From Diabrotica undecimpunctata (taxonomy: Eukaryota > Arthropoda > Insecta > Coleoptera > Chrysomelidae): a stretch of DNA of 64,000 nt. Positions 10,333-22,406 of the stretch are shown piece after piece (position 1 is the stretch's first letter; each line of letters opens with the position of its first letter). The notes below the pieces were generated by a model. The model ran no database searches, was not told where the DNA came from, and saw only the letters and a list, made by a program, of their open reading frames with translations. The position numbers were made by a program, and so were the translations under genes. The stretch spans positions 24,949,644 to 25,013,643 of the forward strand of contig NC_092806.1 in NCBI RefSeq assembly GCF_040954645.1, in the 5' to 3' direction.

Positions 10333-11832
10333 AATAACTTATGTCAAAGGCTTGCGCTCTGATTTCCTTTTGTAGTTTCTGGAAAATAGAAACCAAGATT
10401 TGAACGAAATTCAATGTGTAGCTTCTATATAATTACTTTATCATAATCACCGTTACTTGTATCACTCTGAAGTGTTTGTAATGTGTACAATTAATAATTC
10501 TGAATGTACTAGTAACCTGCCTGAATTCAGTAACTGAAAATTAATTTTGCTTTTCCTCAAATAATTTGTAGCATGATCTATATCTGAGAGGCATTAAGTT
10601 ATGCGCTACATGGGACGTAGCGGAAGTATAACCGACGGCGACGAATCACCAGAAAACGTTTCTATTTTTCCGTTTCAGGTTTCAGCAACCTTTAGAGAGC
10701 TCACGGACGATTCTAGAGAGATTAAAAACGGCACTGTTTTCAGGAATGACAATTTTTACCATTAGTTATATTGCCGACAACGAACAGTACTATACAATGT
10801 TGCTTTCTTGTTTTTTTGTTAACAGTTAGGTGTCGGTTATAACTCAAGTTTGTCTTTTCCGAAGGCTGTGTCTCTATGCCCGCAAATTATAAATGCATCT
10901 ACAATGTTTTATCGGTCGCTTGTTTTTTACCGTCATTGCTGCAAACGCTACAAATTTTACCAGCGAACCGCCGCACGGCATTTTCACTCGTAAGCAACTC
11001 TGCATAGAGACTCGGCTCGGATATTTTTGTGGGAAGAAGACAGTAATGTTCAGTATCGCGTCGTCCGCTTGCCAAGATCTTATCTATTGGGTAATTTATA
11101 TTTGAGCTCGCGTTCTGAAAGCTTACCTATAAAATTAATGAGATTCTAAACCGATCCTGAAATGATAAAGTGTAGTAATTGTATCTTTATTAAGGTATTT
11201 TTTTCAGAGGTGGAATTTGTTTACGAATGTGCCACAAGATTATTCGAATTTCTTGTTAGATATTTTATTCCGGTAAAGGATCATTTCTCATACGGAATCG
11301 CCTCGAATTCGTTTAATCCAAGGAATGAGCGAGTTTTCGAGTGGGGCAATAAATATTATCCAGCTGGCAGTGGCGTTGCGTAAGGCTGCATGCTGATACA
11401 GAGATTACTATAAATAGAGAACGTTCTCAAGGTAGCCACAACTTTGTAACATACACGAAAATTGGTAAAATAGATCGGTATAAAAGCAGAACAAGAAAAA
11501 AAATGTAAATGTATGGAATACTTTTGTTAATCTTTAAAATAAATTCAGGTGCAGAAAATTCGATCCATGACAGATTTATTTATTGCGAGTTTTAAAACTT
11601 AGAACTTCTTATATGGCATAAATTTCGAGAAACTCTTGTATAAGTACAATTATTAATTTCTATACATTATTTTTTATTATTCTTATATAGAATACGAATT
11701 TATAGTTTTGTCAAAGATTTAAGTTCAGTAAGAGATAAGAAAGGAATAAATATATGTTATCATACTGATTTTAACAACCAGACCAACTTGGTATTTAAAC
11801 GTATAGAGTTCAAAACTTTTAATTATATTAAA
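10333..11832. other. Non-coding interval with no assignable element
   Basis: Several small open frames occur (for example 10893-11105 and 11162-11383), but none resembles a family I know. Some sequence probably belongs to the 5' part of the pogo-like element. No terminal repeat was identified. Confidence 0.4.
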
Positions 11833-12043
11833 ATGACATTAACACCAAAAGATGCTGCAACAGCCGTGTCTTTAGTAGAAGATGGTAGTAGTCATTATTA
11901 TGCCGATCAGGTGCTAGGTGTAAGTAATTGTGCAGTTTAAAGAGCCATTCAGTGGTTTAATCAAAACAGCAACTACACTATAAGGTCAGGATTCGGCCGT
12001 AGGAGATCAACATCCACTCGCGATGATCGATTTTTGGTTTAAT
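11833..12043 (+). pseudogene. Tc1-like transposase, N-terminal fragment
   Basis: From an ATG at 11833 the product starts MTLTPKDAATAVSLVEDG, continues ADQVLGVSNCAV, has an in-frame stop, then RAIQWFNQNSNYTIRSG and GRRRSTSTRDDRF. This is the paired helix-turn-helix DNA-binding half of a Tc1 transposase with the usual GRRR hinge. The catalytic half is missing and unrelated sequence follows, so it is a fragment. It sits directly upstream of PIF/Harbinger remains but does not belong to them. Confidence 0.82.
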
Positions 12044-12154
12044 CGTGTGTAATGGCGGCACCATAGTTCGCTATAGGTTATTTGTTATGAGGCTTCACTG
12101 TATTCGCCCAAATATTTGTTTGTCAGCGAATAACAAATACGCTACTTAACACTT

Positions 12155-14133
12155 GTGCCTGCGGACCAAATATACCAAATATTTGCCTCATGCGTGTTTG
12201 GCAAAACCAAAATCGACGTAGGCGTATTGACAGGCGCTGCAGCTTATTTTTACTTGAATGCAGTTTACCAATACTTGTTGTGTAAACACAAAGTGGCTAA
12301 AAGACCGCGAAGAAGACACTGGTGGATGATAACAAGTCATTGTCAACGAACTGAGTAAGTAGTATTCATTAGTTCCAACCTGCAATTCCATTATAAAAAT
12401 TCCCAAAATGTTGGCAGAACCATCAAATGAATTTGAGCTCTTGTTACAAAAAGTAAATCTAATAATTTTAAATAGAAATACCAGATGAAGGGATTGTATA
12501 CTTTCCAAAATTAGATTAGCTAACTTTGCGTTTTCAGGCTTCAGGAGATAGTTATAGGAGTATACCTTATCTCTTCAAGATATCCAGTCAACTTATTTCG
12601 AAAATTGTACAAAAAGTGTGTGCTGCATTATATTATGTTCTTCAAGATTGCATTAAGGTACGAAAATAATTTTTTACAATAAACTTTAATATTTATTACA
12701 TTATTTTATAGAGGGTAACAATATTTCTAACGATTTGCTTTAAAAATTTAAAATTTCCATAATTGACTAGCTGGGCCGTTGAAAATAGAAATTAAATTAG
12801 ACTGTTGTGTATCTGTTGGGTCAGGAGAATTTACATAGTGAAAATTTTGTTAAAATGTATCCTTAATAGAAGGCCCTGTTTTAGTTTCTCTTGTTTTATG
12901 TTCAGTTAGAACTATTGACTAAGGTGATGATAAACATGGGTAAGATAATACAGTTGATGAAGAACTTGGCCTACTGCTTTTCCATTCTAGACATTCCTTA
13001 CAAAAAAGCTGATTTATTTTGATCATCATTAAATCTCTACAATCTTCTGGAACTTTACTATTCTTTTTTTCTTTTTTGCCAAAAGTCTTCCGAAAATGCT
13101 ACATTCATCACCCTCTTCTACATTATGATTTGGGTGGGATACATTTTGTAACAAATTAAATGCTTGATCTATTTGTGCTTTGGCCCGTTGAAGTTCAGGA
13201 GGAATACGCTGCCTCTTTCTAGATATTGTCGCTGTTGGTGTCTGTTGAGACAATGAAGAAGCTTGTCAGTTCTCTACCAGCGTTGATCGCTGTTGTTCGT
13301 CTGTTCTACCACTTTTACCGTTATTCGTCTGTTCTGCAGAATATTAAATATTGTTAAAACGTTCAATATTGTAATCCTGAAATAATACAAAATATTTAAA
13401 CTTATACTTATTGTTTCTTTACAGATGACGACTACAGAACAAGAGTGGTTAACTGTAGAAAGTCTTTTGCACAACAGATTTTCACATGCTATTGGTGCCA
13501 TAGATGGAAAGCGTTATTTGAACTACAAAAAAATCATTTAGCATTGTATTTCTAGCTCTGGTTAATAATAACTACTGTTTTGATGTGTGATGGTAGTATT
13601 TTTAAAAATTCTACGTTGTAGTATAAAATGAAAAACAATAGTTAAGACTACCTAAAGCAAGTTAACTTCCTAATGGGTTAACTTCCTATGTATTTTTGTG
13701 CGATGGGGCATTCGTGCTATACAGAATCTTGATGAAACCGTATCCAAGAGAACATCTAGAAGGTACAAAAGAAATAACTTTTAACAAGAAACTTTCATCA
13801 GCTCGAGTTATTGTTGAAAATATATTTGGAGTCATGTCTTCTGTGTTTAGAGTGCTTTGTAAGCCCTTGCTACTTCTATCAGAACCAGCTATAATTCTAG
13901 CTATAGCTTGTGTAGTTTTACATAATTTTTAAAGAATGAGCAAATCTTCATCAGCTTTATACAATCCGCCAGTTATATTCGACACTTTTTTTGGTAAGAC
14001 TTTAATAAAAAATGGATCGTGGAGGGCCAGTGCTCATGATAATCCTGTTAAGAAATATGTGTCTTGGTCCTAGGAGATCTCAGAATAGAGCAGTAGAAAC
14101 AAGAAAGATGTTTGCTAAAAACTTTTATAATTA
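12155..14133 (+). pseudogene. PIF/Harbinger transposase, degraded
   Basis: Pieces appear in the right order on the plus strand. They are KVAKRPRRRHWWM (N-terminal basic motif, near 12290), ASGDSYRSIPYLFKISSQLI (12537-12600) with KIVQKVCAALYYVLQDCIK, TEQEWLTVESLLHNRFSHAI then GAIDGKR (first catalytic Asp, near 13430-13510), and MKPYPREHLEGTKEITFNKK with LSSARVIVENIFGVMSSVFR and ACVVLHNF (13720-13930). A weak tail, GSWRASAHDN, follows. This is the PIF/Harbinger DDE nuclease. Intervening non-coding sequence and stops mean that it is broken or contains introns or insertions. I did not find terminal repeats. Confidence 0.85.
13029..13253 (-). pseudogene. Possible C-terminal fragment of the Harbinger companion (MADF/BESS-like) protein
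   Basis: A 74-codon minus-strand frame: Gln/Arg-rich start, then DECSIFGRLLAKKKKRI. The phrase is like the C-terminal part of MADF/Myb-like DNA-binding proteins that accompany Harbinger transposases, whose BESS-type ends read similarly. It lies inside the transposase remains on the opposite strand. The assignment rests on a short resemblance and its location. Confidence 0.4.
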
Positions 14134-14289
14134 AAGCTATTAGGGCATGAAGGTGCTAACTCACTTTTTAATAATTTTGAGATATTAAGCATAAATGCCA
14201 CGTTGTCGAAACTTTTTCTGCTCCAAGTAAAATTAAAATTAAAATTCATCGATATGTAAGCAATAACAATTATTTTAAAATCGAGAAGT

Positions 14290-14938
14290 TCCTTTGGAAT
14301 TCTAGGCTAATAAAAGTAGGGAAATTGGTACAACACTCTATGGTTTCTCCAATGACATAACTTTGATATCATATGTACCGAAAAAAAATAGAGCTGTTAT
14401 TTTTATTATCCTCTATGCATCACAGCAAAGACAATGAATTAGGAAAACCAGAAATAATTTGATACTATAACAGTACAAAATCGGGAGTTGATGTTTTAGA
14501 CATGAAGTGTACCAATTATAGTGCAAACCTCCAGACAAGGTGTTGGCCCTTTCCCCGTCTTTTATACACTTATAAATATAAGTTCAGTCAACAGTTACAT
14601 CCTTTACCTTTGTTACAAAGATAATAAATTACTTCCACGTTTAAAATTTGTAAAAGATTTGACCTTTGAACTAATTCAGCCTCATCTAAGGCAAAGACTT
14701 GAAACAAATCTTCCCCGAGACCTTAGAAAGCAGATAGAGATTTTTTTGTGAATAAATCTCGAAGTGCCTGTCGAGAATATCGGTGACAATGTTCCAGATG
14801 ATAAGCTTCCCAAAAGAAAATTGTGTAGCATTTGTCCATCATCAAAAATGAGGAAGACAAATTATAAATGTGTGCGTTGCTCAAATGCTATTTGTTTGGA
14901 ATGTAGTAGAAAGGTTTGCGTTACCTGTCTTCAAAATT
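14290..14938 (+). pseudogene. piggyBac transposase, C-terminal part with Cys-rich domain
   Basis: Segments read TLYGFSNDITLISYVPKKN, LSSMHHSKDNELGKPEII, and YYNSTKSGVDVLDMKC, which holds the third catalytic Asp region of piggyBac. Then come INISSVNSYILYLCYKDN, LIQPHLRQRLETNLPRDL and, after an in-frame stop near 14749, the zinc-binding cysteine-rich domain: KRKLCSICPSSKMRKT, YKCVRCSNAICLECS and KVCVTCLQN. The N-terminal half, with the first two Asp residues, is missing or unreadable. TTAA-flanked ends were not found. Confidence 0.88.
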
Positions 14939-16793
14939 AGTAGGTAGCTGTGCTATATTTTTTGTTTTATCTAGAAATATATAATGTTTGTTTACTTAAT
15001 TACACCGTATTACATCTAATAATGTTGTTTTCTATATTACACATTTTGTTTTATGTAAGTATTATATATGAATGAAGTTTTTTTGCTAGTTTATACCTAA
15101 TAAACCCTTTAATATTTTGCTTTTCTCTTCAAATGCTACATTTGTTTTTGATTTATTTCAATTTTTACCTATACTGGTCCAATGGACCATATGTTTCGCA
15201 TTAGCAATAAAAGTACTATGTTTCGGGTTTAGATTGATTTCATTTTGATCGATAACAAATTTAAAAAGCACATAAAATCCTATCTACTATTCCATACCCT
15301 GGAGCACATATTAATATTAATTACAATGTATTTTCGACTAAAAACTACGTCAAGGGAGATCTTACTTAAGAGAGATCCCATTTCGGTGGAAAATTATAAA
15401 AAAAAATTATGGATTTTTCCACCAAAATGAGAAACTAAATTTAAGAAGTTATCTTCGTAGTACACCTATATTGGTCATAAAATGAAAGCTTAATGAACCT
15501 CCATTGTCATTAGGCAGAGAATAATTAAGTGAATTTTTTTATAGTTAAAATGGCTGTTAACGATAACCTGTTATTAAATTAAATTGTATAACTAACCACT
15601 ACATACAAAATTCAATATTACCAAAAAAAGAAGCTGCTTTTAGTTGTTTAAAGCTTTCTCAACGTTTCTAATTGCATGGGAGACATACACTAAATGAATA
15701 AAACGAACATTTTCTTGAAAATTAAATTATGAAGATTATTTATTTCCATTTAACTGGCATTTAATTAATATTCTTGCGACAGAGTTCCTTAGGAAAAAAG
15801 ACCCCCTTCAGTATATAATATATCACTGAGTTATCAGTTATATACAGTTCAACAATGAACAAAAATGCTACATTCTACCACCCATAATATTGTGCTGTAT
15901 AAAAGCACACATTGGTATAAAAAACAATGAAATCGTAGTTGATCTGGCTAAAGAAGCAACAGTGAAAGAATCCGCTCTGCCAATCTATTATCTTCTTATG
16001 GAACATTGAATAGAACAATTTCTGCAATCAGGTCTGTCAAACGAGCGAAACGCCAAGGAAGACAAATATTGTAAACATCCAACCTACACTTCCCGTCAAG
16101 ACATTGTATAAGTAACTTTTCAACAGAGGCTTCATCAAAACTATTTGTAGAATAAGAAGGAATCACTGTCTGACTTCAGTCTACAAAAAAAAATGGGACT
16201 GGAAATAACAATGAATATATAGGGGAAGCTAATTAATCTACATTGTAATAATAAAATAGCCTTTACATTTTATTCAAATATCAAATTTATATACCAATAT
16301 CGTTCAAGTTTATGTTCAATTACCTTTTAATCTAACAAAACTTTTAGAGTCAAAGAATCTAGATATATAAAAAGTTTTATACAGTCAAATTAATTAAAAA
16401 AATAAATAAATAAAAAAAAATAAATAAATAAAAAAAAATATATTTAAAAAATTTAAATAAAGAATTTAATAAATAAAAAAAAAATAATTCAAAAAACTTC
16501 TTAGTTTCTAAAATCTCCTGTATTACTGTTAAATAAAAAATGAAATACAATAGTTTTAAATGTAGATTTAACTAACCCTATTTTTTGTGAATAGAGAATT
16601 CAAAACAAATTGACTGGGCAGTTGGTTGTTACAACCAGTGCCAATAAACACAGTAACAAACCCCTTATATCTTTACATCTTTTCTAAACACTTTTTAGTT
16701 TGTATTTTAGTTCCTGTTTAGTATCTGGGGCATTGGCATTAACTTCTCTTGTACCATATCTGTTTTATTACTATAAAGACATTTTAATATATT
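14939..16793. other. Non-coding interval with low-complexity DNA
   Basis: No recognisable gene. It contains a hairpin-forming inverted repeat at about 15379-15431 (ATTTCGGTGGAAAAT facing ATTTTTCCACCAAAAT) and an A-rich stretch of TAAATAAATAAAA units at 16390-16500. Two short degraded open frames around 15900-16150 have no clear family. Confidence 0.45.
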
Positions 16794-19700
16794 CGCACCC
16801 TTAGTATTAAAAGGGCACATCTCGAAAATCGTTACTTTTGGGAAAACGAGATTAAAGATTAAGCAACTTCATCGTTTTCATTTACTCACCTATTTGCCTA
16901 TTTACTAACATTTTTATTTGAAAAGATAGATAAATAAAAATCTAGGTATACAATTTACAGTATTTGTACTCTATACTGGATAATCGAAATATTACAAAAA
17001 AAAAATAATTTAATTAAAAAAAAACGTTTAAAAAAATCTCTCTCAAGATAGGCCCCTCTCCCACTAAATTTCCTTAAATTTTGAAGGCACCTTACGAATT
17101 AAGCCATTTAATGAATAAATATACACTATGTTTTTAAGTTACAAATCTAAATGTAGCTGTGTAATAATAATGTTTAACTACTTTCAATGATAAAAGTGCC
17201 TCTTGTAAAGGAATTAATAAAACATTAAATCGTAAAAGATTAACAAAAAATAACTTTATTCTTAAAAACCTTAAAAAGTAATAGGCATGTAGCATACCAA
17301 TCCAATAACAAAAGCTATAACACTCCTTTTAGGGCAGTCATATAAAAAAACCAGAATTGTCTTAACGTTTATAATGTAACACAAAACTAAAATAGTTCTC
17401 ACAAAAAATTACTGGATTTACTAGACAAAAAAATTAACAAATTTTCTCAACATAAAATCATTCTTCTTTTGTGCGAGCGCTTAAGATCTATCATATTCAT
17501 TTTTTACAATCAGTCGTGTTTGAATAGAATAGAATAGCTAACGACTAGAATAGTAGCTAAAGAACTATACATGAAATATAAAATAGCCAGCAGGCTTAAG
17601 TTTTAAGTAATAGTCATAAAACATTTTAAAAATAAAACAAAATATTAAAAATTACAATTAGAAAACAGTTACATTAACATATTATTATAGTAACAGGCAT
17701 GATAAGGGTCAATAAGTCTCTTAGAAATTAATTCTTTGAGATCCTGTTTCTTATTTAAACTTAACTCAAATGGCGCACTATAAACTGTTTTGATAGATAT
17801 TTCTTCATTATCCAACATTTTCTTTCTTTTGTTTCTAACATTTATTTGTTTAAACGCGTCTTTTTATGATGTCTTATATTGAAAAGAGAATGGGTTCCCT
17901 TTCGTAAATTTCATAACTTTGATCTGATTCCATTAGATGGTATTCTTCTCTTCGTCAACGTTGAAATTATATCCCCACTTGACTTGTAAATCTTTTAAGT
18001 CGTAAAAGAAATCATGATTCAAAGTATGAACGATAAAAGGTTTCCCCGTCTTCCTAGCTCTCTTAACTGCGGTGGTGTATTGAAGTGATGTAAAGATTGA
18101 ACCAGCTTTTAAATCTCTTGATATTTGTTTCTGTATCAGCATGTGTACATTGTCGGCTTCATTTTGCGTATGACCTTTTATAAGGAATTTGTGAGTAATG
18201 CCCTTTAAGTTTTTTATAGTAGTGACTGCAAACATGTATAAAGAAGCTATGTATTTATTTTTGTTTTGGCCACAACAATTATCTGTTACAAATGTTACGT
18301 TAACTTCATGTTCACCTGCATCCTCACAAACCTTCTTTAAAAAGTCTAAAACGCAACTTCCAATCTCCACTGCACCTCTTTTTCCTTGGGTCTCATCCCA
18401 GAAATAGCAATGCACGTCACCATAGCTTTTAAAATCCTCTTCATTCTCTGGTAATTTATTTAACACAGTCAAAGTAAAGTTGTAGCTATTCAATTTGAAT
18501 TTATAATAAAACGATGATGTTTCTCCATTGGGACTTTGCATTATCGCTTGAACATCGTAGCAAACGCATAAATTATATTTGTCAAGAGTCATTCCATCAT
18601 TCTTTTTTTCTGCTCGACTTAATTCCTTTTCTTCTAGGTGAGTATCATAGTTGACTTTGAGAGCAAGCCTCTGATCAGCAGAAGAGTTTTTATACTGTAA
18701 ACAAAGATCGTATTGATCTTTCTTGGGTTGAAAAAAACCCAAATTAAAATGGGTAGTAAAAATCTCATAAAACAAATGAAACTTTCCAGGATCTCGGGAA
18801 TTATTCTTCTGTTTTTCTTGGAAGTCTCTAAACAACTCAGTAATACTTTTCGATCCACTTATGAACTCTCTTGAAGTCGACGCTCTTAAATAATGCGATT
18901 CAATTCGTGGTATTAGATTGATAAATCTAATGATATCTTCTTTCAGATTGTCATCCACGCGTCTATGACTATTATGTTTGCCTCTTCTATCTTCTTCAAC
19001 AGAATTGCAATTGTTAGTCTTATATCAACGTATTGATAAAAAATGTTTTGCAGACTCTGATTTTGGCGTTATCATCGTACAAGTAAAAAGCAGCATTTGG
19101 TGCTCTGGGATGTTGAGCGTTTGAATACTTATATTTAGGTTCAACTACAGCCATTCTTGCTTTTATAAACATACGCTGTAACTGCAAATCTCCTAGTGCC
19201 CAAAAACATTTGAAATGTTGAAGTCTTTTAGCCTCTACGTTTCTTTGATCTCCTGGGCGATGTTGCAACTACTTCAGAAGTACCATCATCAGAGGAACTT
19301 GAAGATGAGCTTGGCGAACGTTTTCTACCTTGATGTTCATTATAAGTGGGATCATTGTCACTAATATCAGCATCACTCTCTTCTGAATTCATTGGCGATA
19401 TACGGTAATGTATATATAGTAACAGCTGGAGTTCGTGGTGTTAAAATTACGGATTCTAGTATTGAAGGTAAAGTAGTTCTAGATGATAAAGACTGAGGCT
19501 GGGCTTCAATTTCTTTACCTTTTAGGATATGTGAAACAAATCGTCCTTTTCCAGTGAACAACATCAAGAGGAAGGGCTGCTTCTAGAAGATGACGAACTG
19601 CTACTGTTGACGCTAGAAGACGAACTAGAACTACTAGATGACGATCTCGACGAACGTCTCAACCAAAGAATTATTTTGTAATGGCAGAGTATTATCGGCT

Positions 19701-20579
19701 ATTTCTTGTTGCTTTAAAAAGTTTTCTGATGAACTTAAAGGGATGTTCTCTTTTTCTTCATTGCTGATCTAAAAATGCAAAATAATATGTAAGTAGTTTC
19801 TATATGTTAGTAAATTATAAACTTACGTTTGGGTCCTTATCGCAACTGTTTTCCCATTCATCAGGTAGATTTGAAACATTAAGAAGGTTCATAATTCTTC
19901 GCGATCGTGATGACATATTTCTTTAATTTTTTTGCAATGTATCTGCAAGAGGTTAAGATATAGTTACCCTCTTATTTAATACTTGTTAGTACATAAAATA
20001 ATAACAATAATTAAGGCCTTACTACCGAAAAAATTTGTAGTTTATGGATACAACTAAGAAACTCGTTGAATTATTTTAGTATTACAAGGATTTAACTTTC
20101 AATGATATTGTAAATCAAACAGATATTTTTGTAATAACAAGAATCTTATAGATATAGTTCCAAAAATCATCCAATAATTTTAGTAATATAAAGAACTTTT
20201 TTTAAATAAACCCATAAATTTTTGGAAGTTTTAGTAATATACAGCATTTAATCTTATTGTGCCTTTATAAAACAAAAAATATAAAACAACACCTACCTCA
20301 AGTTTTGTAATAGAAGGGCTCAACTCGTAATGAGAGCGCTCACTAACACACCTATTTCGACAGACATCGGCACCTTACTGAATGGGTCTATCTCGCGGGA
20401 AGATGTGTTGGCGGAGAGGGGAGTACGAAAGGGTCACATTATATTGGGACTTGCTTTATATTCTCCGTTTTCAATTTCTGTCAAGGCCAAATTGTAGTAC
20501 TAGTAGTTTTGTGCCCATTTATGCCAAAAACTCAGAAACCCTAATTTTTGAGATGTGCCCTTTTAATACTAAGGGTGCG
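16794..20579. mobile_element. 3.8-kb DNA transposon with 36-bp TIRs encoding a DUF7869-like protein
   Basis: The left terminal repeat is 16794-16829 and the right is 20544-20579, in inverted orientation and identical at 35 of 36 positions. Both start CGCACCCTTAGTATTAAAAG and continue GGCACATCTC. Direct flanks give a 5-bp duplication ATATT (16789-16793 and 20580-20584). A TTAA also lies 5-6 bp outside each terminal repeat, so a TTAA target with slightly longer, imperfect ends cannot be excluded. The only gene is the minus-strand DUF7869-like one (17669-19916). Terminal repeats plus target duplication around this gene indicate a class II element rather than a host gene. Confidence 0.82.
17669..19916 (-). 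pseudogene. DUF7869-like putative transposase, spliced gene with few disabling changes
   Basis: Minus strand. Exon 1 (19916-19827) starts ATG and encodes 30 residues (MSSRSRRIMNLLNVSNLPDE and so on). A 58-bp intron (19826-19769, GTAAGT ... TTTAG) has phase 0. The next exon opens ISNEEKENIPL, and a Ser-rich stretch follows, read through a frame change near 19660. Downstream are FKCFWALGDLQLQRMFIK and RVCKTFFINTL (19268-19020), a 1-base shift, RRGKHNSHRR, then a 341-codon frame with TFVTDNCCGQNKNKYIAS and FLIKGHTQNEADNVHMLIQK. The same frame continues past two TAA stops (17935-17933 and near 17839) to LIDPYHACYYNN and ends at 17669. The CKTFF, DNCxGQNKN and GHTxNEAD motifs mark a widespread arthropod family that I know as DUF7869. 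A nuclease role is inferred. Confidence 0.72.
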
Positions 20580-20584
20580 ATATT

Positions 20585-21213
20585 TTAATCGGATTATTGT
20601 CTTGTCATATTCTGGTATACATTCTGCTATGTATTTTAAATAAAAAGAAGAAACCGTATTTAATTAAAATAATAATTTGCAGTTTCATATGAACATCTAC
20701 GCCTCTGTTTAACACCATATGAAATATTCGAACATCCTCTTTTTCTTTCGTTTTGTATAAGGGGTTCTACGAAGAACTGTTGGAATCCTCAAATGGGATC
20801 AGTTGTCATTTAAATCGGAATATTTTTTCTTTATACATGGTGAGCCGGACGATATTTATGGGCTGGTATTACAAGAAATATGCTTTGACTTAACGATTCT
20901 AATCTCAATGATTATTTTTATTATCTATGACTTACATGGTCGCTGTACGACCAGTTGGGAAGAATGTTTCTGAAATGGGACGGTTCTGTGAGCGCTTTAA
21001 ATGTAAAAACGACGAAATACGGTTTTATAATATATTTTGAATTGGGTACGGGTCATATATTTAAAATTTTCATATACGCTCACCTTATATTTTAAATTCA
21101 AGGACAAGTAATACTTTAATTTATTGAATTAATATGATTTACAGGAATTTGTAATAATATAGCTTTCTCGTATGCGTGAGCATAGGGCCATTTTCTTCAA
21201 ACATTAGAGAACT
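20585..21213. other. Non-coding AT-rich interval
   Basis: No gene or repeat structure recognised between the DUF7869-like element and the deleted LTR retrotransposon. Confidence 0.45.
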
Positions 21214-21218
21214 ATTAG

Positions 21219-21406
21219 AGTAATAATATTTCATTGAGTTTAATACATTTATTTAAACATACTTTTTAACAAAGTCTCCAAGAATCAACAATATCCCAAA
21301 ACCTATGTTCTAACAATGATCTTGACAAGTAGTGACAACTGACAAAGAGTCTCCATACATTGTGCCTAGCGCTCCGTGGCCGTAATCATAACCTACTGAT
21401 ATGACA
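21219..21406 (-). repeat. 3' LTR of the deleted gypsy element
   Basis: Direct repeat of 22219-22406. It is preceded on the minus strand by the polypurine tract and followed by the ATTAG target duplication. Confidence 0.93.
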
Positions 21407-21483
21407 TCTTTCCCCTTACATTTGATAGTCCTTAAAACGCACTGGAGCCCTTTTGAGTCTAGCGCTAGTTCTATTTTAAGCAT

Positions 21484-22206
21484 TCATCTGGGAGGTTGAA
21501 GGTTTTCTACTCCACAACTCTGATTCCCAGATGAGGAGTTTAATGATCTATCATTATGTGCAAAATCAGTATTCTTCTTAAATTCCGCTTTAACTAGGGA
21601 AGGCCTCAAGTGATAACTGTTTCGCCTGACCACTTCCCCATTTTCTTTCTGCACTAAATAAGATCTAGGTGCCTCATCTACTTTTTCCAGAATTTTACCT
21701 GGTCTCCATTCTCTACCCTCTCTGACACCTACATTCTCTCCTGGCACTATTTCTCTTCTTACCTTGGTGTTTCTATCATAATAATTTTTATATTCGTTTC
21801 TTTTTGCCTCTAGTTTCTCCCACTCTTCCTTTAGATTTATGTCTTTGTGTTTTTTATTTGATGGTAGCTTCGATCTAAGAACCCTGTTAGTCACTAATTG
21901 GGCCGGAGTTTTATCTGTTCCATTTATTGGAGTATTGCGATACTCCAGGAGCGCCATATCTAAGTCGTTACACTTTCTAAGCATGTTTTTTGCAATTTGA
22001 ACGGCTCGTTCTGCCTGCCCATTAGACTGTGGATAGCGGGGACTGGACGTTACAAACCGAAAATCCCAGTCTTTAACAAATTGCTGACAATGCCACGAAT
22101 TATAAGGCATGTTATCTGATATGACTTCGTAGAGTATTCCGTGTGTTGAAAAAATTTTCTTTAACTCCTTGATGACCACCTGAGAAGTTTTTGAATTAAT
22201 TTTCAC
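21484..22206 (-). pseudogene. Integrase C-terminal fragment (K02A2.6-like gypsy pol)
   Basis: A 240-residue frame whose first codon is GTG directly inside the primer-binding region; no ATG is usable as a natural start. It begins within the integrase core: VIKELKKIFSTHGI, then VISDNMPYNSWHCQQF (second catalytic Asp, with NM in place of the usual NG), and SSPRYPQSNGQAERAVQIAK (catalytic Glu). Next come a linker, ALLEYRNTPI and a C-terminal GPY/F-like region, GREWRPGKILEKVDEAPRSY. The zinc-binding N-terminus and the first catalytic Asp are deleted. The frame was once part of a gag-pol polyprotein and is probably not translated now. Confidence 0.88.
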
Positions 22207-22218
22207 TATACTGCGCCA

Positions 22219-22406
22219 AATAATAATATTTCATTGAGTTTAATACATTTATTTAAACATACTTTTTAACAAAGTCTCCAAGAATCAACAATATCTCAAA
22301 ACCCATGTTCTAACAATGATCTTGACAAGTAATGACAATTGACAAAGAGTCTCCATACATTGTGCCTAGAGCCCCGTGACCGTAATCATAACCTACTGAT
22401 ATGACA
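22219..22406 (-). repeat. 5' LTR of the deleted gypsy element
   Basis: Direct repeat of 21219-21406. On the minus strand it is preceded by the target duplication and followed by the primer-binding site TGGCGCAGTATAG. Confidence 0.93.

Noticed and set aside
16385..16500. A CRISPR-like or satellite array from repeated TAAATAAATAAAA units
   Set aside because: Irregular A/T-rich low-complexity sequence without constant unit length or spacers.
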